Assembly (NCBI GenBank): GCA_964482515.1
Contig: CAYZXT010000012.1
Location: forward strand, 1 to 64,000
From: CAYZXT01 sp964482515
Lineage (GTDB): Bacteria > Elusimicrobiota > Elusimicrobia > FEN-1173
Length of the DNA stretch: 64,000 nt
Direction of reading: 5' to 3'
Shown here: one piece after another, positions 18,501 to 25,269 of the stretch
How the letters are laid out: each line of letters opens with the position of its first letter
Position numbering within the stretch: position 1 is the stretch's first letter
Made by a program: the position numbers and the translations under genes
The notes under the pieces: model-generated
Told to the model about the DNA's origin: nothing
The model's input: only the letters and a program-made list of their open reading frames with translations
Database searches by the model: none

Positions 18501-21500
18501 AATCCTCGGCCGACAAAAGGATGGCGGGAACCGGGTCAGCCGTGGTGGCGATGCGCGTGCCGCTTTGTGTCCGGGAGAAATCCCATTTTCCGACATAAAT
18601 GTCGATGCGGCCGCGCGTGATTATTTTTAACAGCCAAAAAATCGGGCCGCCCAAAAAATGGACGAAGATGGGAAGGATGTTGATGAAGCGGGCCGTGCTT
18701 TCAGCGGTGGCATGGAACGTCACATAGAAAGCCAATAGTCGTTCGAAAGCGCCGAACCCCTCTTCCGCGAGCAATTGAAGGTCCTCTGACCAAATGTCTG
18801 GAGAGCCGAGCGCAGGATCGGGCGGCAATGTTTTTCCCGCCGTTTGTCCCAGCTGGACGAAATGGTTGAACTTCGGCGCCACTCCCGGGTTCTTTCCGAT
18901 CCCCATGACATAGGCCCCTGTGCCAAGATTTTGAACGCCCTGTGCTTGCTTGGACGTCATGGCCGCCCCGGCCTGGGCCCTGGATATGGAATTCACCCGC
19001 CCGTCGGGAAGACCGTGTAGGATAAGAGTCCCGCGGACCACGCGGTGTCCGTACTCGTGCAGGGACTGGGACTTGTGGTTATCGGCCGCGTGGATACCCG
19101 CAAAGGTCGCCACGCCGTATGACAGCGAGAAGAGCTTGCTTAAATAGGCCTCCGCGAGCTTGTTGATGGCGTACGTGTCCTTGATCACGATGCTCCTCGG
19201 ACCGAGCCGGTCCGTTATGGGACGTCGTTGAATGGCCCGCACAAGCAAAAAGAAAGACAAAGGTGCCAGGAAGTAGTAATAGGCTGTTTGCAGGATCAGG
19301 ATGACGAAGCCCATCAAAGGCAAGTGCGACAGAGGACCCATAAGCAGCGTCACGGGCGTCATTCCCAATCCCAGGGTGATGAATATGTTCGCCAGCGATA
19401 AAAGCGAGACGATGGTGGCCTCGGTCACGAATTGGGAAATACGCCGGCCCGTCGCCACCAATTCCGTGTGCTCTTGGGTTTTAAGTTCCCCGCCGTTTTT
19501 CGTAACGCCGATGATGGATTCGGAACGCTCGATGAACCCGTCGCTCATCAAGCGAAGTTTATCGATCTCGTCCATGCTAAGCCTCAGGCCGAAGGGGTGT
19601 TCTTCGGATTTGGGAAACGCCTTGCGTAGGGTTTCCGCGGTGTGGATCAGGATTTGGTTCATGGTGGCGAAGGTCGCCGCCGACGTGACGGTCGACGGTT
19701 CGGCCACGCGCCAGCCGCTCAGGTTCGTGAAGATGCGTTTCTTGAAAGGGGCGTTCGCGCGCAGGCTTTGTCCCGTGGCCGCACCCATGAGAGTTTCCAG
19801 TTGGCCGGTCAACACGAACACATCGCCGCACTTGCCGGCGTCGTGCAGCTCCTGCAGGAATTTAATGGAATCCAACGTGTTGAAGGTCTGGCCGGATTGG
19901 CTGACGCCCAGGACGACCGTCTCCGGGCCGATGGCGAAATTCTGCGGGGACGCCGCGAACGCCGCCGAATCCTCCACGACTATGTTGAGAAACGGGAATG
20001 TCTGTTTCAACATCCTTTCGAAATCGCTGCTGAGGTAGAGGCTGTTCTCCTGCCCGATGATCAACAGGTCTATGGCCTCGCCGTTTCTTTCCCGCCCGTA
20101 CTTTTCCGCCTTTTGAAGGATGATGCGCGCGAAATCGTCCGCGGTTTGACGGTTGAAGGAATCCTTGTTCTTCCAATCCCGCTTGATCTTCTCCAAGACC
20201 AACGGGATGTCGTTCATTTCTTCCTTCACGCGGTCCTCCGGCGTCGTGTAGGTAAAATCGCTGATGTAGGGGTTATCGCGCGTATCGATCCAGCGTTCCT
20301 CCGGGCTTAATCGCTCTTCCGTGAGGTCGTAAACCGTTGTTTCGAGCCTTTTCTGGTCATAGACCGTCACCCGGTTCGGCGCTTCGTCTTCCGACACTTC
20401 AAGGAGCGCCAATTCGTCGTCGCGTAGATCGTACCGGTACGGAATTTCGGAAATCCCGCCGAGCGAGGAGGCCGCGGCTTTGATGGCCGTGGGTTCGGAA
20501 GCGTACATCATCAGGCCCGCTTTCGGCGAAGCGCCGATGGACAGGGGTTGTTTGTAGCAGTTCATCACGATTTGTCCAGGCGCCAGGGACGATGTGGTGA
20601 TCAGGCCGAAGGAGCCGACCGCCCTTGACATGAACATCTTGGACGCCTGGAAAAGATCGTTGCGGAAAAAATAATCCACCGCTCCGTACACGAAGGCTTT
20701 TCTCTGAGCGTCCGTCCAGTTGAGAGTTTGAGGTTCTATCGCCGCCAAGATGTCGTTTGACAAACGCTCCACGTCGTCCGGACGCGAACGCGGGATATCG
20801 CTCAGGGACGTCGCCCCATCGATCGACACCCCGGTCATCCGCCCGGTCAGTTCTTCCTCGAAAATCGCCGAGAGGTCTTTTAAGAATTTCGGGTCGGGAA
20901 TGTCTTCCAGGGACGTCGCCCTATGGAGAACGTAGGCCAACCGCAGGGAAGCTTCCGCCTGGCCTTGGGTCAAAAGCAGGTCCATCATCCCCGCGATCTT
21001 CGGCGAATCGCCGAGGGCTTCGTTCGTCACGCCGAGGATGCGCGTCAAAAAACCCACCAGGCTGTTTTTGGGCGGATTTTTCATAGCTTGGCGTATTTGC
21101 TTTTTTGTCTTATGCGGGCCGCCCCTGGGATCGTTGTTCTCCTCGCGTCCCCACGGAAAATCCCAATAATCAAAATCACCGTTATGGGTGATCAGGTTGT
21201 CAATGTTCTTCTTTTCCTTAACCAAGCGTCCGCCGCTGAGAACCCACACCGGGGCCGCGTGCGGCTGGGTCCAGCGGTGCCAATGCGTTTCGATGACGGC
21301 GGGCGCGCTGCTGGTGCCGTAGCGGTAATGGGCGATCAGGTGGAAGAACTTCTCGAAGGGTTTGGACGTTCTCCGCGCGCTCTTTACGTCGCTTTTGAAT
21401 TTATCGATCAGGCTGGCCGTCAGATTGTCGCGTTTGCGGTTGACGATCTTCCGCGCGATGAACACGCTGCCGCTCTTATGCCGCGTCAGAAGCGCCGTCC

Positions 21501-24500
21501 CGCCGGCTTGCTGTCCGCGCACGTCCGTTTGGCCTCCCATGGCGAGCCACATGGATTCGAAGCGCATGGGAAACAGCCCCTCGTCCGAAGCGATGCGTTT
21601 CGCCAGGATGCCGAAGTTCCCGCAGTTGAACTGAAAGGCCACGCCGGCGAACAACGCCGCGAGATCGCTGAGGGACAGGACCAGCAGCGCGATGTTGACA
21701 GTTTTGAGCACTTCAACCGCAATGCTGAAGGTCGGCCCGAGCCATGCCCCGACCGCCGGGGCGAGCACGAAAGCGAACAGAAATGTCATGACCGGCCCCA
21801 TGAGGGCCGTCACGCGTACGGAGTTTTTATTCGTCAACGGGTTCTGCATGGACGGCGGTTTTCCGGCAAGGATGTTTTGAATGCGGAACCCGCCGATATA
21901 GGAAGACATGGATTTTTTCACGGATGAGAGGAAGGGGACGGATGTGTCAAAGAAAGCCATGGTGAGCGCGTGGCCGAGGCCGTGGCCCGCCACGGAAAGA
22001 TAAAGGATCGGCCGGACCAGGAGGATGGCCAGCGCCGCGGGCGGGGCGAGGATGCCTCCCGCCGATGCGATCAGCAGGAGCGGCAGCGAAATGATTTCCC
22101 ATTTAAAATCGGCAACAAGGCGCGACAATATGCCGGGACGCGAAGCGTCCGACACCGGATGCGTTTCGCCCCGGTTGAACGACAGTCCGGAGAATCCGCC
22201 CGAGGTCCCGCCCGCCACAAGCACGATGTCGTTCTCTCCGTTCGACATCACCGCGTTCAAAACGATGGTGAGCCGCGAGAACAGGCCCGAAAAATTCATC
22301 AGCAGGAAATGCTCCGCGGCGTTCCTCACCTCGTCGAGTATTTGACCGGTCCTCACGAGCGCGGTCCCGACTGTCACGCTGGTCCCGTCGGAGAACTTCA
22401 GGTTGAAGCCGGCGAAGGGGCCCTTCAGCTCGAATTGCGACACGACGGCGTTCTTTTCCCGGGCCAGCTCCGCCACTTGCCGCGAATCGCCCTGGGCGGC
22501 GACGTAGGCGGTGGCGGCGACCGCGGCCGCATGCTCGGCCTTTGTGGAAAGCGCGCTGAACTCTCCGGTCCGCGTGGCCACGCAGGCCGCGCCGGGCGTG
22601 TTCAAGTCCAGTTTCTCCCCCAGCAGCAACTTCTCCAGCGGCGTGCGGTTCATGGCGAAGGCGTCCAGGTATTTGGAACCGTTCTTCGCGTTGACGATTT
22701 CCATCCTGGGCGTGAACGTGAGGGTGGACAGCCCCTTCGACGCGAATATCTTCTCGAGGGATTCCGTGTGGAACCCGCCCGCCACAAGAACGGCCACTTG
22801 GCTGTCATTCCGGCGAAAGCCGGAATACAGAAGTGATTCATTGACTGGACCCCGGTTTTCGCCGGGGTGACGAATAGAAGGAGTTCCAGACATCTTTTTC
22901 AGCAGGTTTTCCACAAGCACATTGTTCCGTTCTTCCGCCGCGGAGTAGAAATTCTCAAAGGCCGGCAGAAGGTCCCCCAACGCCGCGTGCGCCGGCCGGT
23001 GAACGCCCACCTTCGCCGACAACTCCGCCGCGCGCTCCGGAAGCGACGCGATCTCGGTCTTCCGCCGGGAATAAACTTTCCATTCCGCGGGCCCGAACTC
23101 CTGGCGCATCAATCGGTCCAGCAGCCTCAGGTCGTCTCCCATCCGGATCAATTCTTTTTGTTCTGCGGTTGACGACAGGCTCTCGGCGACCGCGTTCCTG
23201 AAACGGTCCACTTGGTCGAAGAGCTTATACCGGTCGATGGATTCGGCCAGCAGCCCGTAGCGGATGTAGGCGTCCAGGGACGGGTACCGTCCGAGAGACA
23301 GATCGTTGTCTTCGGCCAGGCGCCGCAGGGATTCGTAATAAGTTTTGTAATTCATTTTCCCGGCGCGGAAATCCAGGCTCAGGCGCAGCAGGCCGTCGAG
23401 ATCGCGGTCGGACACGCGGCCGGAGAGTTCTTCGATGAAGGCGAGCCGTTCCGTTCCCACGCGCGCGAAGTCCAGGGATTTCTCCATCGCCAGGGCGCGC
23501 GAAAGTTTCTCCACTTCGCCGAAAGACGCCAGAGAGACGTTTTTTCCCGCGCCGGACACACCGTCCGACAAACCGGTGTCATGGCTAGCGCCAACGAGAA
23601 AATTAATATAGGCGAGCAGATCCTCTTCCCCTTTATGGTAGGCCGAAAGGTGTTGGTCGAGGGCCCAGAGCTTCAACGAGAACACCCGTTCCTTCAGGGG
23701 TTTGAGGGATTCTTCCAGGGAGCGGATCCTTTCGCCCAAGGCGGATTTCACCGGCAGACTGTCGCGGTAGGCCTGCACATTGCGTGCGTAGAGCGACGGC
23801 TCTTCCACGCCCCAAAGAATTGGTTCTTTAGTCTCGGTCCCGTCCGACAGACCGGGATCACGCCTCCCATCCGACAAACTGGGACCACGGCTGTCGCCGA
23901 CGGTAGCGGCGAGAATCGCGAAGTGTTCCGTGCCCAGGATCAGGCCCTGTTCCAACAAAAAGTTCGCGACGGCTTCCTGCCGCGTCGCATCGGACGGGTC
24001 GCGGATGGGCGATAAATCAAAGCGACCCGCGGACCCTTCCACGCCGACCGTGAACGGTTTTGGGGCGGCGTGGGCTATGTGGGACAGCATGCGGGAGATG
24101 TTGAGCTGGGCCGAATGGATGTCGTGGGCGTCCTGGATCAGGATGACCAGCGGTTTTTGGGAGCCGGGCAAAATGTTGACCGAGCGGATGTCGCCGTAGG
24201 CCGACGGGAGCGGCGGCAGCCAGGCGGGCCAGAGCGACGGCGTTTTGGGCGCGGCGGCGGACGCCAGGCCTTGAACGGGACTGAACTCGACGGGCATGGG
24301 CAAAGCGCGTCCGATCTGTTCCGGCACGGGCAGCGGCAGCTGCGCGAAGATTTTCCCGCCCGGACGGGACACGGTTTCCTCGCCGGCATGCTGCCTGGCG
24401 GCCGCGGCCAATTTCCTGTCCTGCCAGAAGTTGGCTTCAACGACCGGCGCGCAGAGGGTGCTGCCCAGGAACACCGCGGACGTCAGCGCGGACGCGGTTT

Positions 24501-24621
24501 TTAGAGAGAAGATCCTACGTAAGCGATTATTGACCCGTTGTTCGATCGAGGAGAGGCTCATGATTGGTTTATTCACCCGCCTTTGCCGGGAATTCACCCG
24601 GGGACGCAAACATCGTTTCAT
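15562..24621 (-). CDS. Giant membrane protein 1: ChaN-like, M50-like, GlmS-like amidotransferase + SIS, HExxH
   Basis: Uninterrupted 3,019 codons (2,999 if the ATG at 24561 is used; residue numbers here count from 24621). Order of parts: (1) one membrane segment near residues 43-62, then EANFWQDRK; (2) about 150-640, a ChaN/TraB/EreA-like domain with LVILIQDAHDIHSAQ, FTVGVEGSAGRFDLSP and VAVLVAGGFHTESL; (3) about 840-995, membrane region resembling site-2 protease M50, with GHGLGHALTMAFF (HELGH with E changed to G881), ALMGPVMTFLFAF and NIALLVLSLSDLAALFAG; (4) Cys1000 in FNCGNFGILAKR, then HYRYGTSS and ITHNGDFDYWDF (H1146), matching the class II glutamine amidotransferase of GlmS; (5) SIS domain with GVSQSGQTFNTLDS (S1574-T1579); (6) membrane helices and SLHEYGHRVVRG (HExxH at 1855-1859); (7) ~700 mostly helical residues; (8) C-terminal membrane module with LPHINANF (H2708, N2712) and a small alpha/beta tail. 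Probably an envelope protein with several activities. The start is ambiguous because neither ATG has a strong ribosome site. The N-terminal domain and tail are shared with giant gene 2. Confidence 0.8.
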   Translation of the reverse strand: MKRCLRPRVNSRQRRVNKPIMSLSSIEQRVNNRLRRIFSLKTASALTSAVFLGSTLCAPVVEANFWQDRKLAAAARQHAGEETVSRPGGKIFAQLPLPVPEQIGRALPMPVEFSPVQGLASAAAPKTPSLWPAWLPPLPSAYGDIRSVNILPGSQKPLVILIQDAHDIHSAQLNISRMLSHIAHAAPKPFTVGVEGSAGRFDLSPIRDPSDATRQEAVANFLLEQGLILGTEHFAILAATVGDSRGPSLSDGRRDPGLSDGTETKEPILWGVEEPSLYARNVQAYRDSLPVKSALGERIRSLEESLKPLKERVFSLKLWALDQHLSAYHKGEEDLLAYINFLVGASHDTGLSDGVSGAGKNVSLASFGEVEKLSRALAMEKSLDFARVGTERLAFIEELSGRVSDRDLDGLLRLSLDFRAGKMNYKTYYESLRRLAEDNDLSLGRYPSLDAYIRYGLLAESIDRYKLFDQVDRFRNAVAESLSSTAEQKELIRMGDDLRLLDRLMRQEFGPAEWKVYSRRKTEIASLPERAAELSAKVGVHRPAHAALGDLLPAFENFYSAAEERNNVLVENLLKKMSGTPSIRHPGENRGPVNESLLYSGFRRNDSQVAVLVAGGFHTESLEKIFASKGLSTLTFTPRMEIVNAKNGSKYLDAFAMNRTPLEKLLLGEKLDLNTPGAACVATRTGEFSALSTKAEHAAAVAATAYVAAQGDSRQVAELAREKNAVVSQFELKGPFAGFNLKFSDGTSVTVGTALVRTGQILDEVRNAAEHFLLMNFSGLFSRLTIVLNAVMSNGENDIVLVAGGTSGGFSGLSFNRGETHPVSDASRPGILSRLVADFKWEIISLPLLLIASAGGILAPPAALAILLVRPILYLSVAGHGLGHALTMAFFDTSVPFLSSVKKSMSSYIGGFRIQNILAGKPPSMQNPLTNKNSVRVTALMGPVMTFLFAFVLAPAVGAWLGPTFSIAVEVLKTVNIALLVLSLSDLAALFAGVAFQFNCGNFGILAKRIASDEGLFPMRFESMWLAMGGQTDVRGQQAGGTALLTRHKSGSVFIARKIVNRKRDNLTASLIDKFKSDVKSARRTSKPFEKFFHLIAHYRYGTSSAPAVIETHWHRWTQPHAAPVWVLSGGRLVKEKKNIDNLITHNGDFDYWDFPWGREENNDPRGGPHKTKKQIRQAMKNPPKNSLVGFLTRILGVTNEALGDSPKIAGMMDLLLTQGQAEASLRLAYVLHRATSLEDIPDPKFLKDLSAIFEEELTGRMTGVSIDGATSLSDIPRSRPDDVERLSNDILAAIEPQTLNWTDAQRKAFVYGAVDYFFRNDLFQASKMFMSRAVGSFGLITTSSLAPGQIVMNCYKQPLSIGASPKAGLMMYASEPTAIKAAASSLGGISEIPYRYDLRDDELALLEVSEDEAPNRVTVYDQKRLETTVYDLTEERLSPEERWIDTRDNPYISDFTYTTPEDRVKEEMNDIPLVLEKIKRDWKNKDSFNRQTADDFARIILQKAEKYGRERNGEAIDLLIIGQENSLYLSSDFERMLKQTFPFLNIVVEDSAAFAASPQNFAIGPETVVLGVSQSGQTFNTLDSIKFLQELHDAGKCGDVFVLTGQLETLMGAATGQSLRANAPFKKRIFTNLSGWRVAEPSTVTSAATFATMNQILIHTAETLRKAFPKSEEHPFGLRLSMDEIDKLRLMSDGFIERSESIIGVTKNGGELKTQEHTELVATGRRISQFVTEATIVSLLSLANIFITLGLGMTPVTLLMGPLSHLPLMGFVILILQTAYYYFLAPLSFFLLVRAIQRRPITDRLGPRSIVIKDTYAINKLAEAYLSKLFSLSYGVATFAGIHAADNHKSQSLHEYGHRVVRGTLILHGLPDGRVNSISRAQAGAAMTSKQAQGVQNLGTGAYVMGIGKNPGVAPKFNHFVQLGQTAGKTLPPDPALGSPDIWSEDLQLLAEEGFGAFERLLAFYVTFHATAESTARFINILPIFVHFLGGPIFWLLKIITRGRIDIYVGKWDFSRTQSGTRIATTADPVPAILLSAEDYVSLPLSAAGGKTDAPAIVVPADDSIIQPALNELMAEAIDLGAPDEDIDALHRSAMETVRTGGGYQTAYAALLAEYVQNRRGLLARTEALNMPIEEALSLTALQERVAERERLLAEPQPGLAKKSANDLIREAMLDLHAPAGDIEPIQSDEAALRQYVIDRMELLSLAEGLDVRPTDYAFFSNEGLRRLLEASVEIEPVPVDWSSHIESFLLNGGVPLDALAAVYRDLREMSSGTPVFSLNGYHEHIEPDLAKELMAHPEIMDLILGEFGITLDDERLRAAAIDIFVQTLMRRPDVILPRMQEEFPDLPTEFSGDDIITPFVEAVLIKEGLMESFQTAWIEFIKLTEKTAALGLALSDNDLTPANLHKILYDEWHRRLVDLAKAMGIDWFKDTIGNDRLLEIIDVELRKPADQTWIVSPEQLETFLRILNDAAILQEKDGAPMSVNEFIHRKQGFVMKPPEGATRFRLDWNPRENIRGEKAALRYSLRENAAVLDPRYAIPDAEAEAVTVGSPANLSDIATQPEEAVGTPAPMDGGEWPLFRPFYNAAAAVSRSFGHVFLPTLFENLLPAAGLMALTLNAFTALSTALPAFASPLVLIAVYPAAYFFIGLWSRLHGAETSERVKLIATRTRLSLIQAVALTSMVAVLNPAMLPIIAPAALLIALSLPHINANFAALAAAPEASFETALNKEFNSPRQSVQLQILKALSGERLGSLLQFSRRYDAFDKDSLRSRVLSGSDAPEALFGERFKRAYALADDGVRFRTAAGEFILAAFGGALPARNTAESDRAERIEMAAALVKVGTRGPANPARTAGLIRAAEKFRSFDPAAPFESGTVLIVNLHEPDADVLKNLSAILAANGDDLRVILATGGNSLAQVAASHPELDLSPLRDPRVVPVTIESVRLLDLLNDAGVPLDTVQRLRILETVNAGTPWDTTDLPEAVANAIEVILSIMEGMALTAPLRDTTNFAIQMRAFATAA
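22803..22872. repeat. Palindromic repeat inserted in frame in giant gene 1
   Basis: Two hairpin arms, TGTCATTCCGGCGAAAGCCG and CCCCGGTTTTCGCCGGGGTG, as in the widespread dispersed element often translated as SFRRKPESR. Here it is read through in frame as RHPGENRGPVNESLLYSG plus FRRNDSQ, between the helix ending LLKKM and the strand VAVLVAGGFHTE. The paralogous giant protein 2 lacks this block at the same place. A relative lies at 62339-62402. Confidence 0.75.
23559..23583. repeat. Short LSDG repeat, copy 3, in frame in giant gene 1
   Basis: The minus strand reads CATGACACCGGTTTGTCGGA followed by CGGTG, translated SHDTGLSDGV. It matches the two copies at 23838-23889 at most positions of a ~23-base unit. 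The paralogous protein has no such residues here. Confidence 0.55.
23838..23889. repeat. Short LSDG repeat, copies 1 and 2 in tandem, in frame in giant gene 1
   Basis: Two adjacent units (23867-23889 and 23838-23862) read on the minus strand CGTGGTCCCAGTTTGTCGGA and CGTGATCCCGGTCTGTCGGA. They are translated GPSLSDGRRDPGLSDGTE. They interrupt the ChaN-like domain just before the strand ILWGVEE; giant protein 2 has only a four-residue loop at this point. Confidence 0.6.
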
Positions 24622-24670
24622 CGCTCCACTCTATCCACATCGCCATCACGAAGTGCGTGTACATTTCCAT
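24569..24670 (-). CDS. Small upstream ORF (33 codons) before giant gene 1
   Basis: A 33-codon frame beginning MEMYTHFVMAMWIEWSDETM, with a GAGAGG nine bases before its ATG. It is a better ribosome site than either candidate start of giant gene 1. It overlaps the first candidate start (24621) in another frame and its TAA ends seven bases before the second candidate ATG (24561), an arrangement that would allow translational coupling or leader-peptide control. No homologue is recognised and the frame could be chance. Confidence 0.3.
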   Translation of the reverse strand: MEMYTHFVMAMWIEWSDETMFASPGEFPAKAGE

Positions 24671-24705
24671 CACGGGATACCTCTCTTTCCTTGTGTGGCA
24701 GACCG

Positions 24706-24750
24706 AAAAAAAACGTCCCAACCCTTGGATCAATCCAAGAATCGAGACGT
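24706..24750 (-). terminator. Terminator-like cassette C in the giant gene 1 leader
   Basis: A 16-bp stem ACGTCTCGATTCTTGG / CCAAGGGTTGGGACGT, uninterrupted if G-U pairs are allowed, with loop ATTGAT, followed by eight T. The shoulder CGGACGATGACGTC lies at 24746-24759. Confidence 0.7.
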
Positions 24751-24847
24751 CATCGTCCGCAAATCGGTCTTGCCCGAAGAACCTAGGCTTTAGGTTCTCT
24801 CAAGGACGGTCACCGTCCGCGCTTATGGGGACTTCCATGTTCCCCGC

Positions 24848-24889
24848 AAATAAAAAGTCCCGGTCATCTCCATCGTGGAGAACCGGGAC
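24848..24889 (-). terminator. Terminator-like cassette B in the giant gene 1 leader
   Basis: An 8-bp outer stem GTCCCGGT / ACCGGGAC and a 5-bp inner stem TCTCC / GGAGA, then TTTTTATTT. The shoulder CGGACAATGACGTC lies at 24887-24900. Confidence 0.7.
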
Positions 24890-24989
24890 GTCATTGTCCG
24901 TCACAACTTGATGCTGAAATCTATTTCCTACACAACCAGTATAACCCGAACCCGCCGAAGAAGTTCTTAAGAGTTTGTAAATTGTCTGT

Positions 24990-25023
24990 AAATAAAAAGT
25001 CCACTCCCGCTTCGGGAGAGGAC
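24990..25023 (-). terminator. Terminator-like cassette A in the giant gene 1 leader
   Basis: Stem GTCC, T-T mismatch, CTCCCG / CGGGAG and GGAC with an AAG loop, then TTTTTATTT. The shoulder CGACGATGACGTC lies at 25021-25033. Confidence 0.7.
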
Positions 25024-25064
25024 GTCATCGTCGTAAAAAACGATACTTCAACGTATCTGGCTAT

Positions 25065-25094
25065 TTTATACCACGGCTCGCCCGGCGATGTCAA
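25065..25094 (-). promoter_or_regulatory. Strong sigma-70 promoter of giant gene 1
   Basis: On the minus strand a perfect TTGACA (25089-25094) is followed after 18 bases by TATAAA (25065-25070), preceded by TGG (extended -10). Transcription would start near 25058, leaving a leader of about 440-500 bases before giant gene 1. Confidence 0.65.
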
Positions 25095-25269
25095 ATGTTA
25101 TTTTGTAGTTATTGGCGGCGCATTGACGGGAAGCGCCTCTCGCCCAGATTGTTTTGCAGGGAAGGACGGTGTTTAAGCTGATCCTCTTGGAGAAAAACCC
25201 GGTCCGCATCCGCTGTTCCGGATTGTTTCCGGAAGGGTCCGCGACTGGGAACGGGTTCGCTGATAACGG

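Larger units (their letters stand above)
24671..25064 (-). ncRNA. Structured leader of giant gene 1 with tandem terminator cassettes
   Basis: The 648-base gap between miaA and giant gene 1 holds, on the minus strand, a strong promoter followed by ~400 bases with at least six hairpins. Three are terminator-like cassettes (24990-25023, 24848-24889, 24706-24750) that share the preceding sequence GACRATGACGTC and an A/T-rich end but have different, base-paired stems. Between the second and third lie perfect hairpins at 24827-24845 (GGGGAAC..GTCCCC), 24804-24818 (GGACGGTGACCGTCC) and 24778-24798 (AGAACCTA..TAGGTTCT). The promoter-proximal end may also fold (GATAC..GTATC followed by T6, about 25035-25058). 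The layout suggests transcription attenuation. No known riboswitch class was recognised. 25095-25269 holds nothing else that can be named. Confidence 0.5.

Noticed and set aside
24690..25040. CRISPR-like array in the giant gene 1 leader
   Set aside because: There are only three units, the spacing is uneven (about 130-140 bases), the repeated part is short and adjoins hairpins with T tracts; terminators explain it better.
24690..25060. glmS ribozyme or a known riboswitch in the leader
   Set aside because: The GlmS-like domain of the gene makes this attractive and the TGATGACGTC string recalls the 3' part of the fluoride motif, but none of the conserved cores of these RNAs is present.
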